Below are positions 19,921 through 28,901 of a stretch of DNA of 64,000 nucleotides, piece after piece (position 1 is the first letter of the stretch; each line of letters begins with the position of its first letter). Below the pieces are notes generated by a model that was not told the DNA's origin, did no database searches, and saw only the letters and a list, made by a program, of their open reading frames with translations. The DNA lies in contig CAMAWH010000019.1 in assembly GCA_945861635.1 (NCBI GenBank), positions 1 through 64,000 of the forward strand, given 5' to 3'. A program made the position numbers and the translations under genes. The stretch comes from Klebsiella pneumoniae (GTDB taxonomy: Bacteria > Myxococcota_A > UBA796 > SXON01).

Positions 19921-20489
19921 CGCGGGCAGCGTTCCCGAACGACGTCTGGACGCGGGTCGGGCGGTGGCTGTTCGCGCATCGCGGGTGGCTCCCGGCTCCG
20001 TTTGTTGCGGCCTCCCTCACGCTTCAGCCCCGTTTCATCGTCGGTGGACTCTTTCTGATGCTGCTCGGTGAGTGCGCTCGCATTTGGGCTGCCGGACACA
20101 TCGGGCGGGTCAGTCGCACGCGTGACGATCGCGTCGGCCCGATGATCGATTCCGGTCCGTATGGCGTCGTGCGGAACCCGCTCTACGTCGCGAATTTGGT
20201 GATTTTTTTTGGATTCGGCGTGGTGCTGTGGCCAGCCGCAGTCTTTTTAACACCGATTCTTCTGCTCTACTACGGTGCCATCGTCCGTTGGGAAGAGTCG
20301 AACCTTCGCGCGCGGATCGGCGCTACGTACGAGGCGTATCAGGCGCGAGTGCCACGGTGGCTGCCGCGGGCATTCCCCCGCGCCGGCGGGTGGTCGGGCC
20401 GCGTTGCTTTCCGCAGTGAGCGTGGCACGTTTCTCGTGCTCGGTGTCGTACTCGTCCTCGTAGCGCTCCGGTGCTACACTCTGGGCTGA
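19917..20489 (+). CDS. Isoprenylcysteine carboxyl methyltransferase-family membrane protein, probable CTG start
   Basis: About 190 residues if started at the CTG (19917) that overlaps the TGA of the TPR gene (CTGA). The only ATG (20058) would remove an N-terminal segment that looks genuine: VGRWLFAHRGWLPAPF followed by a first membrane helix. In this frame there is no ATG, GTG or TTG between the previous stop region and 20058. The C-terminal part has RNPLYVANLVIFFGFG, a second pair of helices and the YEAYQARVPRWLP tail typical of ICMT/phospholipid methyltransferase-like (PEMT) enzymes. SAM-dependent methylation of a lipid or thiol at the membrane is likely; the substrate is unknown. The start remains uncertain. 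Confidence 0.7.
   Translation: MTRAAFPNDVWTRVGRWLFAHRGWLPAPFVAASLTLQPRFIVGGLFLMLLGECARIWAAGHIGRVSRTRDDRVGPMIDSGPYGVVRNPLYVANLVIFFGFGVVLWPAAVFLTPILLLYYGAIVRWEESNLRARIGATYEAYQARVPRWLPRAFPRAGGWSGRVAFRSERGTFLVLGVVLVLVALRCYTLG
20472..20480 (+). promoter_or_regulatory. Possible extended -10 promoter inside the end of the methyltransferase gene
   Basis: TGCTACACT fits an extended -10 (TGn + TACACT) ending 11 nt before the GTG at 20491. If used, the transcript would be nearly leaderless. Sequence match only. Confidence 0.35.
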
Positions 20490-20490
20490 G

Positions 20491-21852
20491 GTGCGAATGG
20501 ATCGCTCCCCGCGACTCCGGCGCTATCAGCGCAAGGACTACACGCAGCGCGTGGAGTTCCCGGTGGAGATCGTTGGCCGAGACAACTTGATCCGTCGGTA
20601 CTCGTTCGACGACGCCGTTCGCTTGTACCGCCGTCGGATCCAGTCTGCGCCAATCCGATATGACGATCCGGAGATGATCGACGCTGAAGTTCGGCATTGT
20701 CGGAGTCGCATCGACCAACTTCGACGTAGTTACATAGATCACGCCGGCTGGGGCTGGGCACGGGATGGCGCAGCACGCGGCGTGCTCGGAACGCCGCTCG
20801 CTGCGGAAATCGGTTCTTTCCTGCGTCGAGTATTCAATGACGATGTCGCGGTTGGCGGCGGGTTGAGCATCTCGCCTGTTTCAACGGGCATTTGCGACAC
20901 GTGTTTCCTTCGGCCCGCGGGGGGAGATCGGAGCTACCTTTTGTATTGCTACCGACTCGACGCATCAGGACCCGAGGGCGTGAAAGATCTGTTCGAGGAG
21001 GATCTTGTTCGATTGCGCGGCGCGGGGCAGGACGCGGACGTGGAGCGGTTGTTCGCGTGCCAGCGGAGCCCGGACCTCGGTCTGATATTGGCGGGAGTCG
21101 GAACCTGGAACGGTCCGGGCATCGAGCTGGACATGACACCGGAACCGGCCATTGCGCCCGAAGGCGGCGGCGATCCCTGGCGGGAAGGCACGCGCGCCCT
21201 ACACGATGGTGACCCCGTGGCGGCGCTCGTACGATTCGAAGCGGGGATGGACGCAAATCCAGGTCGCCGAATCCTACCGCAAAGCGCGGCGTTGTTGGCG
21301 CTGCTCGGACGGCAGTCGGAACGTGCCGAATTCGCCGCACGGTACGGCATCCTGCACAACCCGGCCGACAGGCTCCTTCACTACCTTTTGGCGGTTTCGC
21401 TGCTGCACCAGCGTCGTGAGGAAGAAGCGCTCGTCGTCGTTCGGGGGTTTGAGGGCACGGATCCTCTTTTTTCGCTTGTTCGTGGGGCGCTTGCGCTTCG
21501 AGATCGCCGTTGGCTGCTCGCGTGGCGGGAGCTGTCGAAAACGTCAGCTGAGGCCCCGGAAGATGCGTGGTTCATTCAGCGTACCGCGTCGGACTTGCGT
21601 CGGGCGGGGGCGCACGCGCTGGGCAACGTCGCGCTTGCGGCCGTTGCGCTGGCGCTCGGCGTTGCGGCGTTCACCGTCGGTCACCCTTGGCTGGGTGCGC
21701 TGTCCATTGCGATATCGCCGGTTCAGGTTGCGATTTCGCTGCTTCGCCTCGACCGTCGCACGAAGCGCGCGCTGCACTCCGCAGGCGGAACCATGCGCCT
21801 CGTCTCGCCGGAGCTCATGCCGCGTGAGGGAGAGTCCGCGGCGCGAAACTAG
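20491..21852 (+). CDS. TPR-like membrane protein of unknown function
   Basis: 453 residues from GTG 20491; ATG 20497 is an alternative two codons later. The N-terminus is strongly basic (RSPRLRRYQRKDYTQR). The middle has a CDTC pair and the region about 230-370 contains helix pairs with the spacing of TPRs (ALVRFEAGMDANPGRR, LLHYLLAVSLLHQRREEEAL). Two hydrophobic helices lie at about 372-415, followed by a short charged tail, so the protein is probably anchored by its C-terminus. No family recognised. It lies just downstream of the methyltransferase and converges with the DUF4340 gene. Confidence 0.65.
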   Translation: MRMDRSPRLRRYQRKDYTQRVEFPVEIVGRDNLIRRYSFDDAVRLYRRRIQSAPIRYDDPEMIDAEVRHCRSRIDQLRRSYIDHAGWGWARDGAARGVLGTPLAAEIGSFLRRVFNDDVAVGGGLSISPVSTGICDTCFLRPAGGDRSYLLYCYRLDASGPEGVKDLFEEDLVRLRGAGQDADVERLFACQRSPDLGLILAGVGTWNGPGIELDMTPEPAIAPEGGGDPWREGTRALHDGDPVAALVRFEAGMDANPGRRILPQSAALLALLGRQSERAEFAARYGILHNPADRLLHYLLAVSLLHQRREEEALVVVRGFEGTDPLFSLVRGALALRDRRWLLAWRELSKTSAEAPEDAWFIQRTASDLRRAGAHALGNVALAAVALALGVAAFTVGHPWLGALSIAISPVQVAISLLRLDRRTKRALHSAGGTMRLVSPELMPREGESAARN

Positions 21853-21867
21853 GGAGCCGTCGGCGTC

Positions 21868-23121
21868 TCACTGCGGGAGCGTCGCCGCAAGCGCGCTCAG
21901 GTCTGCAGCCTGCACCAAAAATGGCGGCCCGCCGGCGGCATCGGTCACGACGCGGCTGTCGCCCATGACGTCGCCGAAAACCACGGACTCCGCACGTGCG
22001 GCCCCCTCGGACAAAATAATCTTCCCCCAGGGCGCGGCCACGCCGCCGACTACCGGTGATGATCGATCCGCCGCTGTGCCACCGATCGCCGCCAGCAGTC
22101 CCTCCACCATCTGCGCCGGTTTTCCAGTGCTGTCCGTCCACACGCCGTCCGTCCGCGCGAACCGCGCGGACTTGTCCCCGAGCCGGATTTCGACGCCATC
22201 GACCTGGGCTTCCCGAACGGGAAGCAACGTCGGCGACAACCAAGCGTCGACCTGGACCATCGACGCGGAGTCGGGCTTCAACACGGCTTGCGAGCCCGCT
22301 ACGCGCACGCCGTCGTCGCTGGCGGCGAGGAGCTTCAGGTCGTGCGTACCGTCGGCGTCCTCCACCGTCAGGGTGGCGAACGCGTCCATCGAGGCCACAT
22401 CGTCTGCGAAGTGATCGGCTTTCAAACCGGATGCTCTGTCAAGCCACTCTTGCATGTGGACTTCGTCCACGCGCGGCCCGGTATCGCCGAGCCACCATCC
22501 GTGGTCGTCTTTTCGCAGCACGACGTCGGCCGCTTGCGTCGTGATGCGGATACGCTTCGCCGTTCCTGCCGAGATTTGCCAGACGTCCTTGGACCGGAAA
22601 TCATCGCGGGACTTGCGAACGAGATCGGAAAGGCGCGCCGACGCGAGCAGCGCAGGTCCGCCATCGCTCTCACTGACGTACGACTTCCAACCCACCGTGG
22701 AATCCTTTCCGACAAACACGGTGAACGCGGTACCGTCCGCTTTCTCCATTTTGACCTCGACGCGGGATGCAGCATCGAGTCCGTATCCGCCGGCATCTCC
22801 CGTGAGATCCCTCTCCTCGACGTCCACGCCGATGAGACGGTCCACGATTTCCGACACCTTTCCGGCCTCAACCGCCATTTCCGTCGGTGCCGTCATCTTC
22901 CAGGCACCCGACGACTTGTCAAAGGCCAACGGCCCGGACGCCGCCGTCAGCGTAAGTTTGACGACGTCACCACTTTCGACGGCGGCCAGCTTGTGAGTCG
23001 GCGGCGCGTTCGGGTCCTTGAACGCGTCGTCCCTCCCGTCGTCCTTCCATAGGACCGCCACCGCCACAAGGGCGAGCAGGAAGACGGCAAGGATGGTGAG
23101 GAGACGGTTTTGCTTTTCCAT
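21868..23121 (-). CDS. DUF4340 domain protein, single-pass membrane anchored
   Basis: 417 residues. One N-terminal membrane helix (about 7-25, LLTILAVFLLALVAVAVLW) precedes repeated beta-sandwich units with the DUF4340 pattern (VVKLTLTAASGPLAFDK, WKMTAPTEMAVEAGKVSEIV, and again IRITTQAADVVLRKDDHGWW). Members are often found next to gliding-type ABC transporter genes (GldF/GldG), but none is adjacent here. The function is unknown and a periplasmic location is likely. Its start overlaps the upstream region of the divergent grpE by position only. Confidence 0.82.
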   Translation of the reverse strand: MEKQNRLLTILAVFLLALVAVAVLWKDDGRDDAFKDPNAPPTHKLAAVESGDVVKLTLTAASGPLAFDKSSGAWKMTAPTEMAVEAGKVSEIVDRLIGVDVEERDLTGDAGGYGLDAASRVEVKMEKADGTAFTVFVGKDSTVGWKSYVSESDGGPALLASARLSDLVRKSRDDFRSKDVWQISAGTAKRIRITTQAADVVLRKDDHGWWLGDTGPRVDEVHMQEWLDRASGLKADHFADDVASMDAFATLTVEDADGTHDLKLLAASDDGVRVAGSQAVLKPDSASMVQVDAWLSPTLLPVREAQVDGVEIRLGDKSARFARTDGVWTDSTGKPAQMVEGLLAAIGGTAADRSSPVVGGVAAPWGKIILSEGAARAESVVFGDVMGDSRVVTDAAGGPPFLVQAADLSALAATLPQ

Positions 23122-23151
23122 GGCAGGCTCGGTGTCGACGTATCGGGGGGC

Positions 23152-23179
23152 TTGACGCGGGCGGGCGGGTGCCTATCCT
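23152..23179 (+). promoter_or_regulatory. Sigma-70-type promoter for grpE
   Basis: TTGACG (23152-23157), 16-nt spacer, TATCCT (23174-23179). Both hexamers are close to consensus, and an AGGAG ribosome-binding site at 23191-23195 and the GTG at 23203 follow at sensible distances. No heat-shock CIRCE element is seen. Confidence 0.6.
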
Positions 23180-23202
23180 CCCGGCGCGCGAGGAGTCGAG
23201 GC

Positions 23203-23763
23203 GTGAGTAGTGAACCGCGACAGGAAGAGGCAGAACCTGACAGTGTGGCCCCCGTGGACCCTCCCGTCCCGGCGGATCCGACCGTGGCGCTGTTGGCCCG
23301 GATATCGGAGTTGGAAGGCCGACTTCGCACGGTCAGCGCCGCGTATCGCGAAAAGCAGGATGAAATCCAATTGACGAAAGATCGCCTGTCTCGGCAGGCG
23401 TCGGCGCAGGAAGAGGTGCGTCGCGGCGAGGCCATCATGGCCATCTTCGAGCCCGTCGAAAATCTTGGGCGTTCGCTGCAATCGCTCCGCGCGACGGCGC
23501 CGGACGCGGTCGTTGGCGTCGAGATGGTGCACGCGCAATTTGTGACCGCGCTCAAGGCGTTGGGGCTGGAGGAAGTGCCGGGAGAGGGCGCGCGCTTCGA
23601 CCCCGCGCTCCACGAAGCCATCGCCAGTGAGCCGGTGGCCGATCCCGCTGGTGACAACGTCGTGGTGCGCGTCTTTTCGCACGGATATCGAATTGGCACT
23701 CGGCTGATCCGGCCCGCGCGCGTCGTGATTGGCAGTTACGTGGAGTCCGTTGGGGAGGCGTAG
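23203..23763 (+). CDS. grpE: Nucleotide exchange factor GrpE
   Basis: 186 residues from a GTG start at 23203, preceded by AGGAG. The N-terminal about 35 residues are acidic and Pro-rich, then a long dimerising helix (ARISELEGRLRTVSAAYREK), then the four-helix and beta-wing region with the GrpE signature (FDPALHEAI, GYRIGTRLIRPARVVIG). It promotes ADP release from DnaK. dnaK and dnaJ are not in this window. The stop TAG overlaps the GTG of the following signalling gene by 1 nt (TAGTG), so the two are coupled. Confidence 0.94.
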   Translation: MSSEPRQEEAEPDSVAPVDPPVPADPTVALLARISELEGRLRTVSAAYREKQDEIQLTKDRLSRQASAQEEVRRGEAIMAIFEPVENLGRSLQSLRATAPDAVVGVEMVHAQFVTALKALGLEEVPGEGARFDPALHEAIASEPVADPAGDNVVVRVFSHGYRIGTRLIRPARVVIGSYVESVGEA

Positions 23764-25463
23764 TGGCGAACCTCTGGCTGGAGGCCGACGACACCGGCGC
23801 ATTTCTGGAGGTTTCGCCGGACGTGGCCGCGATTTTCGCGTCGATCAGCCCGCCCGTTCGCTCGTTATCGTGGATGTTTGCGCGTCGCTTGGACGTGCGG
23901 GAAGCCGTTGCTGCGCGGACGGGGGCCGTGCGGTTCGCGGTGGGGCGGGGTACGTCGCGACGCTGGTTTGATGCCGCCGTGAAGCCCGCCCCCAACGGGG
24001 TCCGTCTGGATTTGTCGGAGGCGGACGGCGCGATCTCGCCGGCCGATGTCGATCAGATGATGCTGGTCCATCTCTCGCGTCTACCGGTCTGCATGAGCGT
24101 CTACGATGCAGACGGAACGCTGATTTATTGCGACGACGCCTTTTGCGACCTGGTCGGCTTGACGCGGGCGGAAGCCCTGGGTCGGGACGCGCTGTTGTTC
24201 TACCCTGCGGCCATCCGTGAGGTCTACGAGGAAACGATTCTCAGGCCCACGCAGCGGGATGGCATGACGATGGGGGAGACCATGATGGTCCGGCCTGATG
24301 GCGCTGGGGTCACCGTTTTCCGTGGCATCTCCGCCGTCCGGGACGCGAGCGGGGCCATTACGCACTACGTGTGCATCTCCCGCGCGCTGGACCGAGAACG
24401 CGAGCTCGAGCGTCTCCGAAGCATCGATGACAGCGTGAATTTGATTGCGCGGCTGACGGGACATTCCGCGCACCGCGTGAACAACCTGGCGGCGGAGATC
24501 ATGGCCACCTGTGACCGCGCGCTGCTCTCTTCGGACCCCGCGTCCGCCGGGGAAGCGCTGGCGCGCGTGCTCGCGCTCGCAGGCACGCTGGGTGGACTGG
24601 GTCGGGAGATGCTGGCGCTGTCGACACCCGGCGCGATGCCGGGGCCGACCGACCTTGGGCAGCTTGCCCGCGATCTTGTGGCGTTTCTCCGCCTCGCTGC
24701 AGGAGAATGCGGCCCCGAGATTGACGTCGTGGCGTCGACTGGCCCCTGGGTTCTCGCCGGGCCGGACGCGATCGTGCGTTCGTGCATCCATTTTGCGCTC
24801 CGGGCGATGGAAGTGGAGAGCGTCGGCCGCAAGGTGTCTATCGGCGTCGATGCGCTGCATGGCAACGGAACGCTCCGACTCGTCTACACGCCCAGCGCGA
24901 CTGAACGCGTGCGGCTGCGTTGGATGCTTGTGGACGCCGGCGCTCGGGAGTTTTTGGATCAGGCCCGGGAGGCGGGAATCTCGCTGACGTTGGAAGACCA
25001 GCCGAGCGGCGCCATTGCCATCGCGGTGTCCGCGCCTCTCGCCCGCCCGCCGCAAGCACTGCATTCGACGCCGCCGTCGGCCCGTGGGCTCCGCCATACG
25101 CGCCTGGTCGTTGCAGAAGACAACGATGAGCTACGCGTTCTCTTCGCCGAGGCTTTGGCATCGTTGTTCGAGGAGGTCGTGTCGGTGGGTGACGGTGAGG
25201 CGGCCATGGTGGCGCTCGCCAGCGGGGATACGGACCTGCTCGTCCTCGATCTGCGTATGCCGAAGAAACACGGTCTGGAGGTCTTGGCGGAGGCGCGCGC
25301 GCGCTGGCCGGACCTGCGCGTTATCGTGGTCAGTGGTGCGGCGCCGGACGGGGTGGCACAAACCGCGATGGCGGCGGGCGCGTGCGCGGTGCTGGCCAAG
25401 CCATTCCATTTGCGCGAGTTGCGTGCTGTCGCCCGGAGCGTGCTCGCGGATGCGGGTTGGTGA
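23763..25463 (+). CDS. PAS - degenerate histidine kinase - receiver hybrid protein
   Basis: 566 residues from a GTG start at 23763. A weak N-terminal PAS-like part (1-80) is followed by a clear PAS domain (about 95-210, with MSVYDADGTLIYCDDAFCDL). Next comes a kinase-like dimerisation helix with a candidate histidine in GHSAHRVNN. The region that should bind ATP lacks the N-box Asn (CIHFALRAMEVE) and the glycine boxes, so it may be inactive. The C-terminal receiver (about 448-566) is intact: acidic pair E452/D453, phospho-acceptor D496 in LVLDLRMP, S524 and K546. No membrane helices. Coupled to grpE, which suggests a link to protein-stress sensing, but that is inference. Confidence 0.85.
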   Translation: MANLWLEADDTGAFLEVSPDVAAIFASISPPVRSLSWMFARRLDVREAVAARTGAVRFAVGRGTSRRWFDAAVKPAPNGVRLDLSEADGAISPADVDQMMLVHLSRLPVCMSVYDADGTLIYCDDAFCDLVGLTRAEALGRDALLFYPAAIREVYEETILRPTQRDGMTMGETMMVRPDGAGVTVFRGISAVRDASGAITHYVCISRALDRERELERLRSIDDSVNLIARLTGHSAHRVNNLAAEIMATCDRALLSSDPASAGEALARVLALAGTLGGLGREMLALSTPGAMPGPTDLGQLARDLVAFLRLAAGECGPEIDVVASTGPWVLAGPDAIVRSCIHFALRAMEVESVGRKVSIGVDALHGNGTLRLVYTPSATERVRLRWMLVDAGAREFLDQAREAGISLTLEDQPSGAIAIAVSAPLARPPQALHSTPPSARGLRHTRLVVAEDNDELRVLFAEALASLFEEVVSVGDGEAAMVALASGDTDLLVLDLRMPKKHGLEVLAEARARWPDLRVIVVSGAAPDGVAQTAMAAGACAVLAKPFHLRELRAVARSVLADAGW

Positions 25464-25469
25464 CCATGT

Positions 25470-27836
25470 TCACTCCACCGTAATCGAGCCGGTTCCTGCA
25501 GGGACTACAACGCGAATCCAGGGGTCACCCAGAATGATGCAGTTCCCGCACCCATCCTCCCCAAGCGGCAAATCCTCGCCGTCGGCGGTGCCGCCACGCG
25601 CACCTGGAAGATAGAACTCCACGTCCCAACCTTCGTACATGCTGCCATCGGTCAGCGTTGCCGTTTCTTCATGCATTGCAACGCTCTCCCCCGTAGATAA
25701 CGTAAAGCCGCCATCCTCGCCCGGCACCAACCGGGCGTTCAGCACACCGGGCACGCTCGCCCATGAATCTACGCTGGTGTCGGCCGGAGAAAGCGTGACC
25801 ACGGACCGGCGCAACATGGGGATTGCGGCGCCCTGACGGATGAACAGCGGCCCCGCGCCAAGTGGCGCTGAGATCGTCGCTTCTCCGCTGGCGTATTCTT
25901 CGCCCGTCCACCAGTGCACCCAGCTTCCGGAAGGCAGCGTGAGGGCGCGTGACGTCTCGCCCTTCTCCTCTACTGGCGCCACGAACAGGTCCTCACCCAC
26001 GAGGAAGCTGTTCTCCGAACGCACCCGGTCCTCGGGATAGGCAAATCCCTGTGCCTGCACGATGGGTAGACCCTCCGCCGCCAGACGCTCGGCATACATC
26101 CAATAGTAGGGAAACAGTCGGATGTGCAGGCTTGCGTATCGTCGGAAAGAAGCGAGCACTTCCTCATCAAACTGACTGGATTCGTACTCCGTGAAATCCC
26201 ACGGATTGTGATTTTCACCAGCGCCGCCGTACTGCCAAATCGGCAGGATAGACGCGTACTCCATCCACCGGATGAAGCTTTCCTTGCCGGGGCGGCCACC
26301 GCGATAGCCGCCGGTGTCGCTTGCAAAAAAGGGATATCCGCTCGCCGCGAGCCCAGTTCCCCCGCGAATCGCCGACGACAGTCCACCTACACAACGAAGC
26401 TCATCGCACCCCTCGTCTCCAAAATCCTGGAAGTCGTTGTCGAGATCGCCTGGCCAGATCACGTCGGTCACCGTGTGTCCGCCGAGGACACCGGCGCGTC
26501 CGATCAGGACGCCATCCCCGTCGTAGGGGTCACTGTACGGCTGGTGAAAGTAGGTGGCGAACTGGTGGTGCATCGTCCGCTCGTCCTGTCCGTTTGCAAA
26601 AGCCCACGCATTGCGGCCGGCGCCGACGCCCAGCTGAACATCTTCGCCGTAGTCAAGTTTCCAGCCTTCGATTCCGAGATCTCGCGCCGCCCCAACGCGT
26701 GCAGCCCACGCGGCAGCCGCGTCCGGGTGGGTCAAATCGACGATGTCCCCGAAATCGGAAAACAAGATGGGAAAATCCGGAAACCATCCGTTGGCCTGGA
26801 ATTTGGAATGCTCGGGGTCGTCTTCTTCAATGTACGGCGTTGTCCAAGCCAACACGCGGAATCCCTGTGCGTGCAAGGTTTCCATCATCCCCGGCCAATC
26901 TGGAAACATGGCGGGATCGGGAATCATCGAGTTGTACGAAGACTGCCATGGATTGTCCACCCAGATCACACCCGTCGGCAGGTCAAGAGCCCGAATCGCC
27001 GCCGCGTCTTCCAACACAACACTTTGATCCGCGACCACATTTCGCCACTGCAATGGAGCAAATGCCCAGGTCGGTGGAATTTCCGGCGCCCCCTTGCGCG
27101 CATGGTAGCGGGCGGTCACCTCCGCAGGCGAGCCCGGGGCATATAGATCGAACGAAAAGCCATTCCGTTGGTTGAACACGAATTCGACGGTGTCGGCATC
27201 GCTCGCGCCGACATCGAACACCCCCGGCCAGGTGCTATCGGCGAGCACCCCCCAACCAGCGCTGGAAATCAGCAGCGGAACGGGAACGTGAACTTCGTTG
27301 TAGGCGCTCTCACTTCCCGCGTCGAGTTCGATTTGCATGGGATGGATCTGGCCCCGGTGCTCCACACTGGAGAAGATTTCACCGAGGCCGTAAAACGCCT
27401 CCTCGCTCGCGACACCAATCCGCACGAAGACGTACGGAGCCCACGTGGCATCGTCGTGTTGGAGTGTCAATCGAAGGCCGGGCCCGGCCTCATCGACACG
27501 CACGTCCACGACTTCGCCATTGTCCAATGTCATTTCATACCCGTCCGCTGCCGCGGAGCACCCGGACGCCACTGCCATCTCCAGGCCGGACGGAATTCCG
27601 TAGGACATGTTGGGATCATACAGGTTCCAAGGGTTGTAATTCGTTCCATCGTTCGGCTCTCCGACGAATCCGAATCCGAGGGCGATGGCATGCTCCGCGC
27701 CTTCCGGTGTGGTGTACGTCAGCGTGCCCTCGGCGTTCGCTTCGAGTGTGGCGCCCTCGGGATCGGAGTATGCGGGCAGTGAATCCGCCTTGGCAGGCGA
27801 TTGAGCTGGGCAGCCGAGCAGCAGGAGGAGCAGCAT
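25470..27836 (-). CDS. Glycoside hydrolase family 31 lipoprotein (alpha-glucosidase type)
   Basis: 788 residues from the ATG at 27836, which starts a very short lipoprotein signal (MLLLLLLGC, Cys9). The frame continues upstream to 28787 but that part is the antisense of the neighbouring gene. An N-terminal beta-sandwich (about 30-250) precedes the GH31 barrel: WVDNPWQSS, then the nucleophile D395 in GWKLDYGE and the general acid/base D464 in WPGDLDNDF. The C-terminal beta domains follow. Family members hydrolyse alpha-glucosides, alpha-xylosides or sulfoquinovosides; the specificity is not readable from sequence alone. It is divergent from the lamin-tail lipoprotein with a 72-bp shared upstream region. 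Confidence 0.92.
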   Translation of the reverse strand: MLLLLLLGCPAQSPAKADSLPAYSDPEGATLEANAEGTLTYTTPEGAEHAIALGFGFVGEPNDGTNYNPWNLYDPNMSYGIPSGLEMAVASGCSAAADGYEMTLDNGEVVDVRVDEAGPGLRLTLQHDDATWAPYVFVRIGVASEEAFYGLGEIFSSVEHRGQIHPMQIELDAGSESAYNEVHVPVPLLISSAGWGVLADSTWPGVFDVGASDADTVEFVFNQRNGFSFDLYAPGSPAEVTARYHARKGAPEIPPTWAFAPLQWRNVVADQSVVLEDAAAIRALDLPTGVIWVDNPWQSSYNSMIPDPAMFPDWPGMMETLHAQGFRVLAWTTPYIEEDDPEHSKFQANGWFPDFPILFSDFGDIVDLTHPDAAAAWAARVGAARDLGIEGWKLDYGEDVQLGVGAGRNAWAFANGQDERTMHHQFATYFHQPYSDPYDGDGVLIGRAGVLGGHTVTDVIWPGDLDNDFQDFGDEGCDELRCVGGLSSAIRGGTGLAASGYPFFASDTGGYRGGRPGKESFIRWMEYASILPIWQYGGAGENHNPWDFTEYESSQFDEEVLASFRRYASLHIRLFPYYWMYAERLAAEGLPIVQAQGFAYPEDRVRSENSFLVGEDLFVAPVEEKGETSRALTLPSGSWVHWWTGEEYASGEATISAPLGAGPLFIRQGAAIPMLRRSVVTLSPADTSVDSWASVPGVLNARLVPGEDGGFTLSTGESVAMHEETATLTDGSMYEGWDVEFYLPGARGGTADGEDLPLGEDGCGNCIILGDPWIRVVVPAGTGSITVE

Positions 27837-27908
27837 CGGCGCAGTATATGGGCCGGGCTTGCCATCGGGCAGGTACCAGTGTAGAGCGCGCGGGATTCGA
27901 GGTGTTCG

Positions 27909-28871
27909 ATGTTGTTTTCTGCGTTCGCCTTTCTGGCCTGTTCCGGTGACATCGGAAGCGGAAAGAGCGATGGGAACGACCTCGACACCGGCTCGCTGCT
28001 CGACGGCGCAGACACCGCGGGTACCGACGATACGGATGACACCGACGATACGGAACCCCGGCTCGTGCACGTGCGCGTCACGCCGGACAGCTCCAGCATC
28101 TCCAGCGGTGAAAAGGCGGAGTTCACCGTCACGGCCGTCTTTGATGACGAGTCTGAACGTGAAGTGACCGCGGACGCCCGTTGGGAATCGGAGGATGAAA
28201 CGGTCGCGAAGTTCTACGAACACGGCGTCGCGCAGCCATTGACGGTCGGAAGCAGCGTATTGACCGCGACGTGGGAGGGGGAGGACGACTCCGCCGATCT
28301 CACGGTGACGGAAATAGTCAGGCCGGGCGCTGGGGATCTCGTGTTCAACGAGGTGCTTGTTGACGTTCCCGTGGATGCGGACGTGAACGGCGATGGAACG
28401 GCCGATTCGACGACCGACGAATTTGCGGAGATCGCGAATCGAGGCGGTTCCACAGTCGATCTTTCGGGAATCACGCTTTGGGATGGCCAAAACCCCGGAG
28501 CCCGCCATACGTTTGCCGACGGCACCATCCTGATGGCAGGCGAGGCGGTCGTGGTGTACGGCGGAGGCGTCGGACCGGCGCCGCGAGCGCACTGCACCTC
28601 CGTTGTGGCCGTCAACGACGACATCGGCCTCAAACTTGGTCTTGCGCTCAACAATGAAGGCGACACCGTGCGCCTTCTGGCCGCTGAAACGCGTGACGAG
28701 CTTGCAACCATGACCGCGACTGACGCATTCAACGATGCGTCGTGGGTCCTGGACCCCGATTTTGACGGATCGCGGTACACGGCGCACTCGCTGGTTGGCG
28801 GCGCCTACAGCCCCTGCGCGGTCTCCGATGGCGGTGAGATGCCCGGTCCAGATGGGCGGTATCCGCTGTAG
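27909..28871 (+). CDS. Lipoprotein with Ig-like and lamin-tail (LTD) domains
   Basis: 320 residues. Short lipoprotein signal MLFSAFAFLAC (Cys11), then a Gly/Asp/Thr-rich linker with three DDT repeats (about 20-48). Residues about 50-135 are an Ig-like beta-sandwich (bacterial Ig-like type, VHVRVTPDSSSISSGEKAEF). About 140-300 resemble a lamin-tail domain (LVFNEVLVDVP, TTDEFAEIANRGGSTVDLSG, GGAYSPC). Such proteins are surface or periplasmic in delta-proteobacteria. The partner is unknown. Shares an upstream region with the GH31 gene. Confidence 0.8.
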   Translation: MLFSAFAFLACSGDIGSGKSDGNDLDTGSLLDGADTAGTDDTDDTDDTEPRLVHVRVTPDSSSISSGEKAEFTVTAVFDDESEREVTADARWESEDETVAKFYEHGVAQPLTVGSSVLTATWEGEDDSADLTVTEIVRPGAGDLVFNEVLVDVPVDADVNGDGTADSTTDEFAEIANRGGSTVDLSGITLWDGQNPGARHTFADGTILMAGEAVVVYGGGVGPAPRAHCTSVVAVNDDIGLKLGLALNNEGDTVRLLAAETRDELATMTATDAFNDASWVLDPDFDGSRYTAHSLVGGAYSPCAVSDGGEMPGPDGRYPL

Positions 28872-28901
28872 GGCGCAGTCGGCGAAACTCCCGGCGTTCG
28901 G

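Noticed and set aside
26124..27146. 340-codon frame on the plus strand
   Set aside because: Antisense of the GH31 gene with its catalytic motifs.
28010..28060. Short tandem repeat GACACCGACGATACG-like
   Set aside because: It is the DDT linker of the lipoprotein, only three units, and in frame.
27837..28787. N-terminal extension of the GH31 gene
   Set aside because: It overlaps the lamin-tail lipoprotein on the other strand, and a lipoprotein signal starts at 27836.
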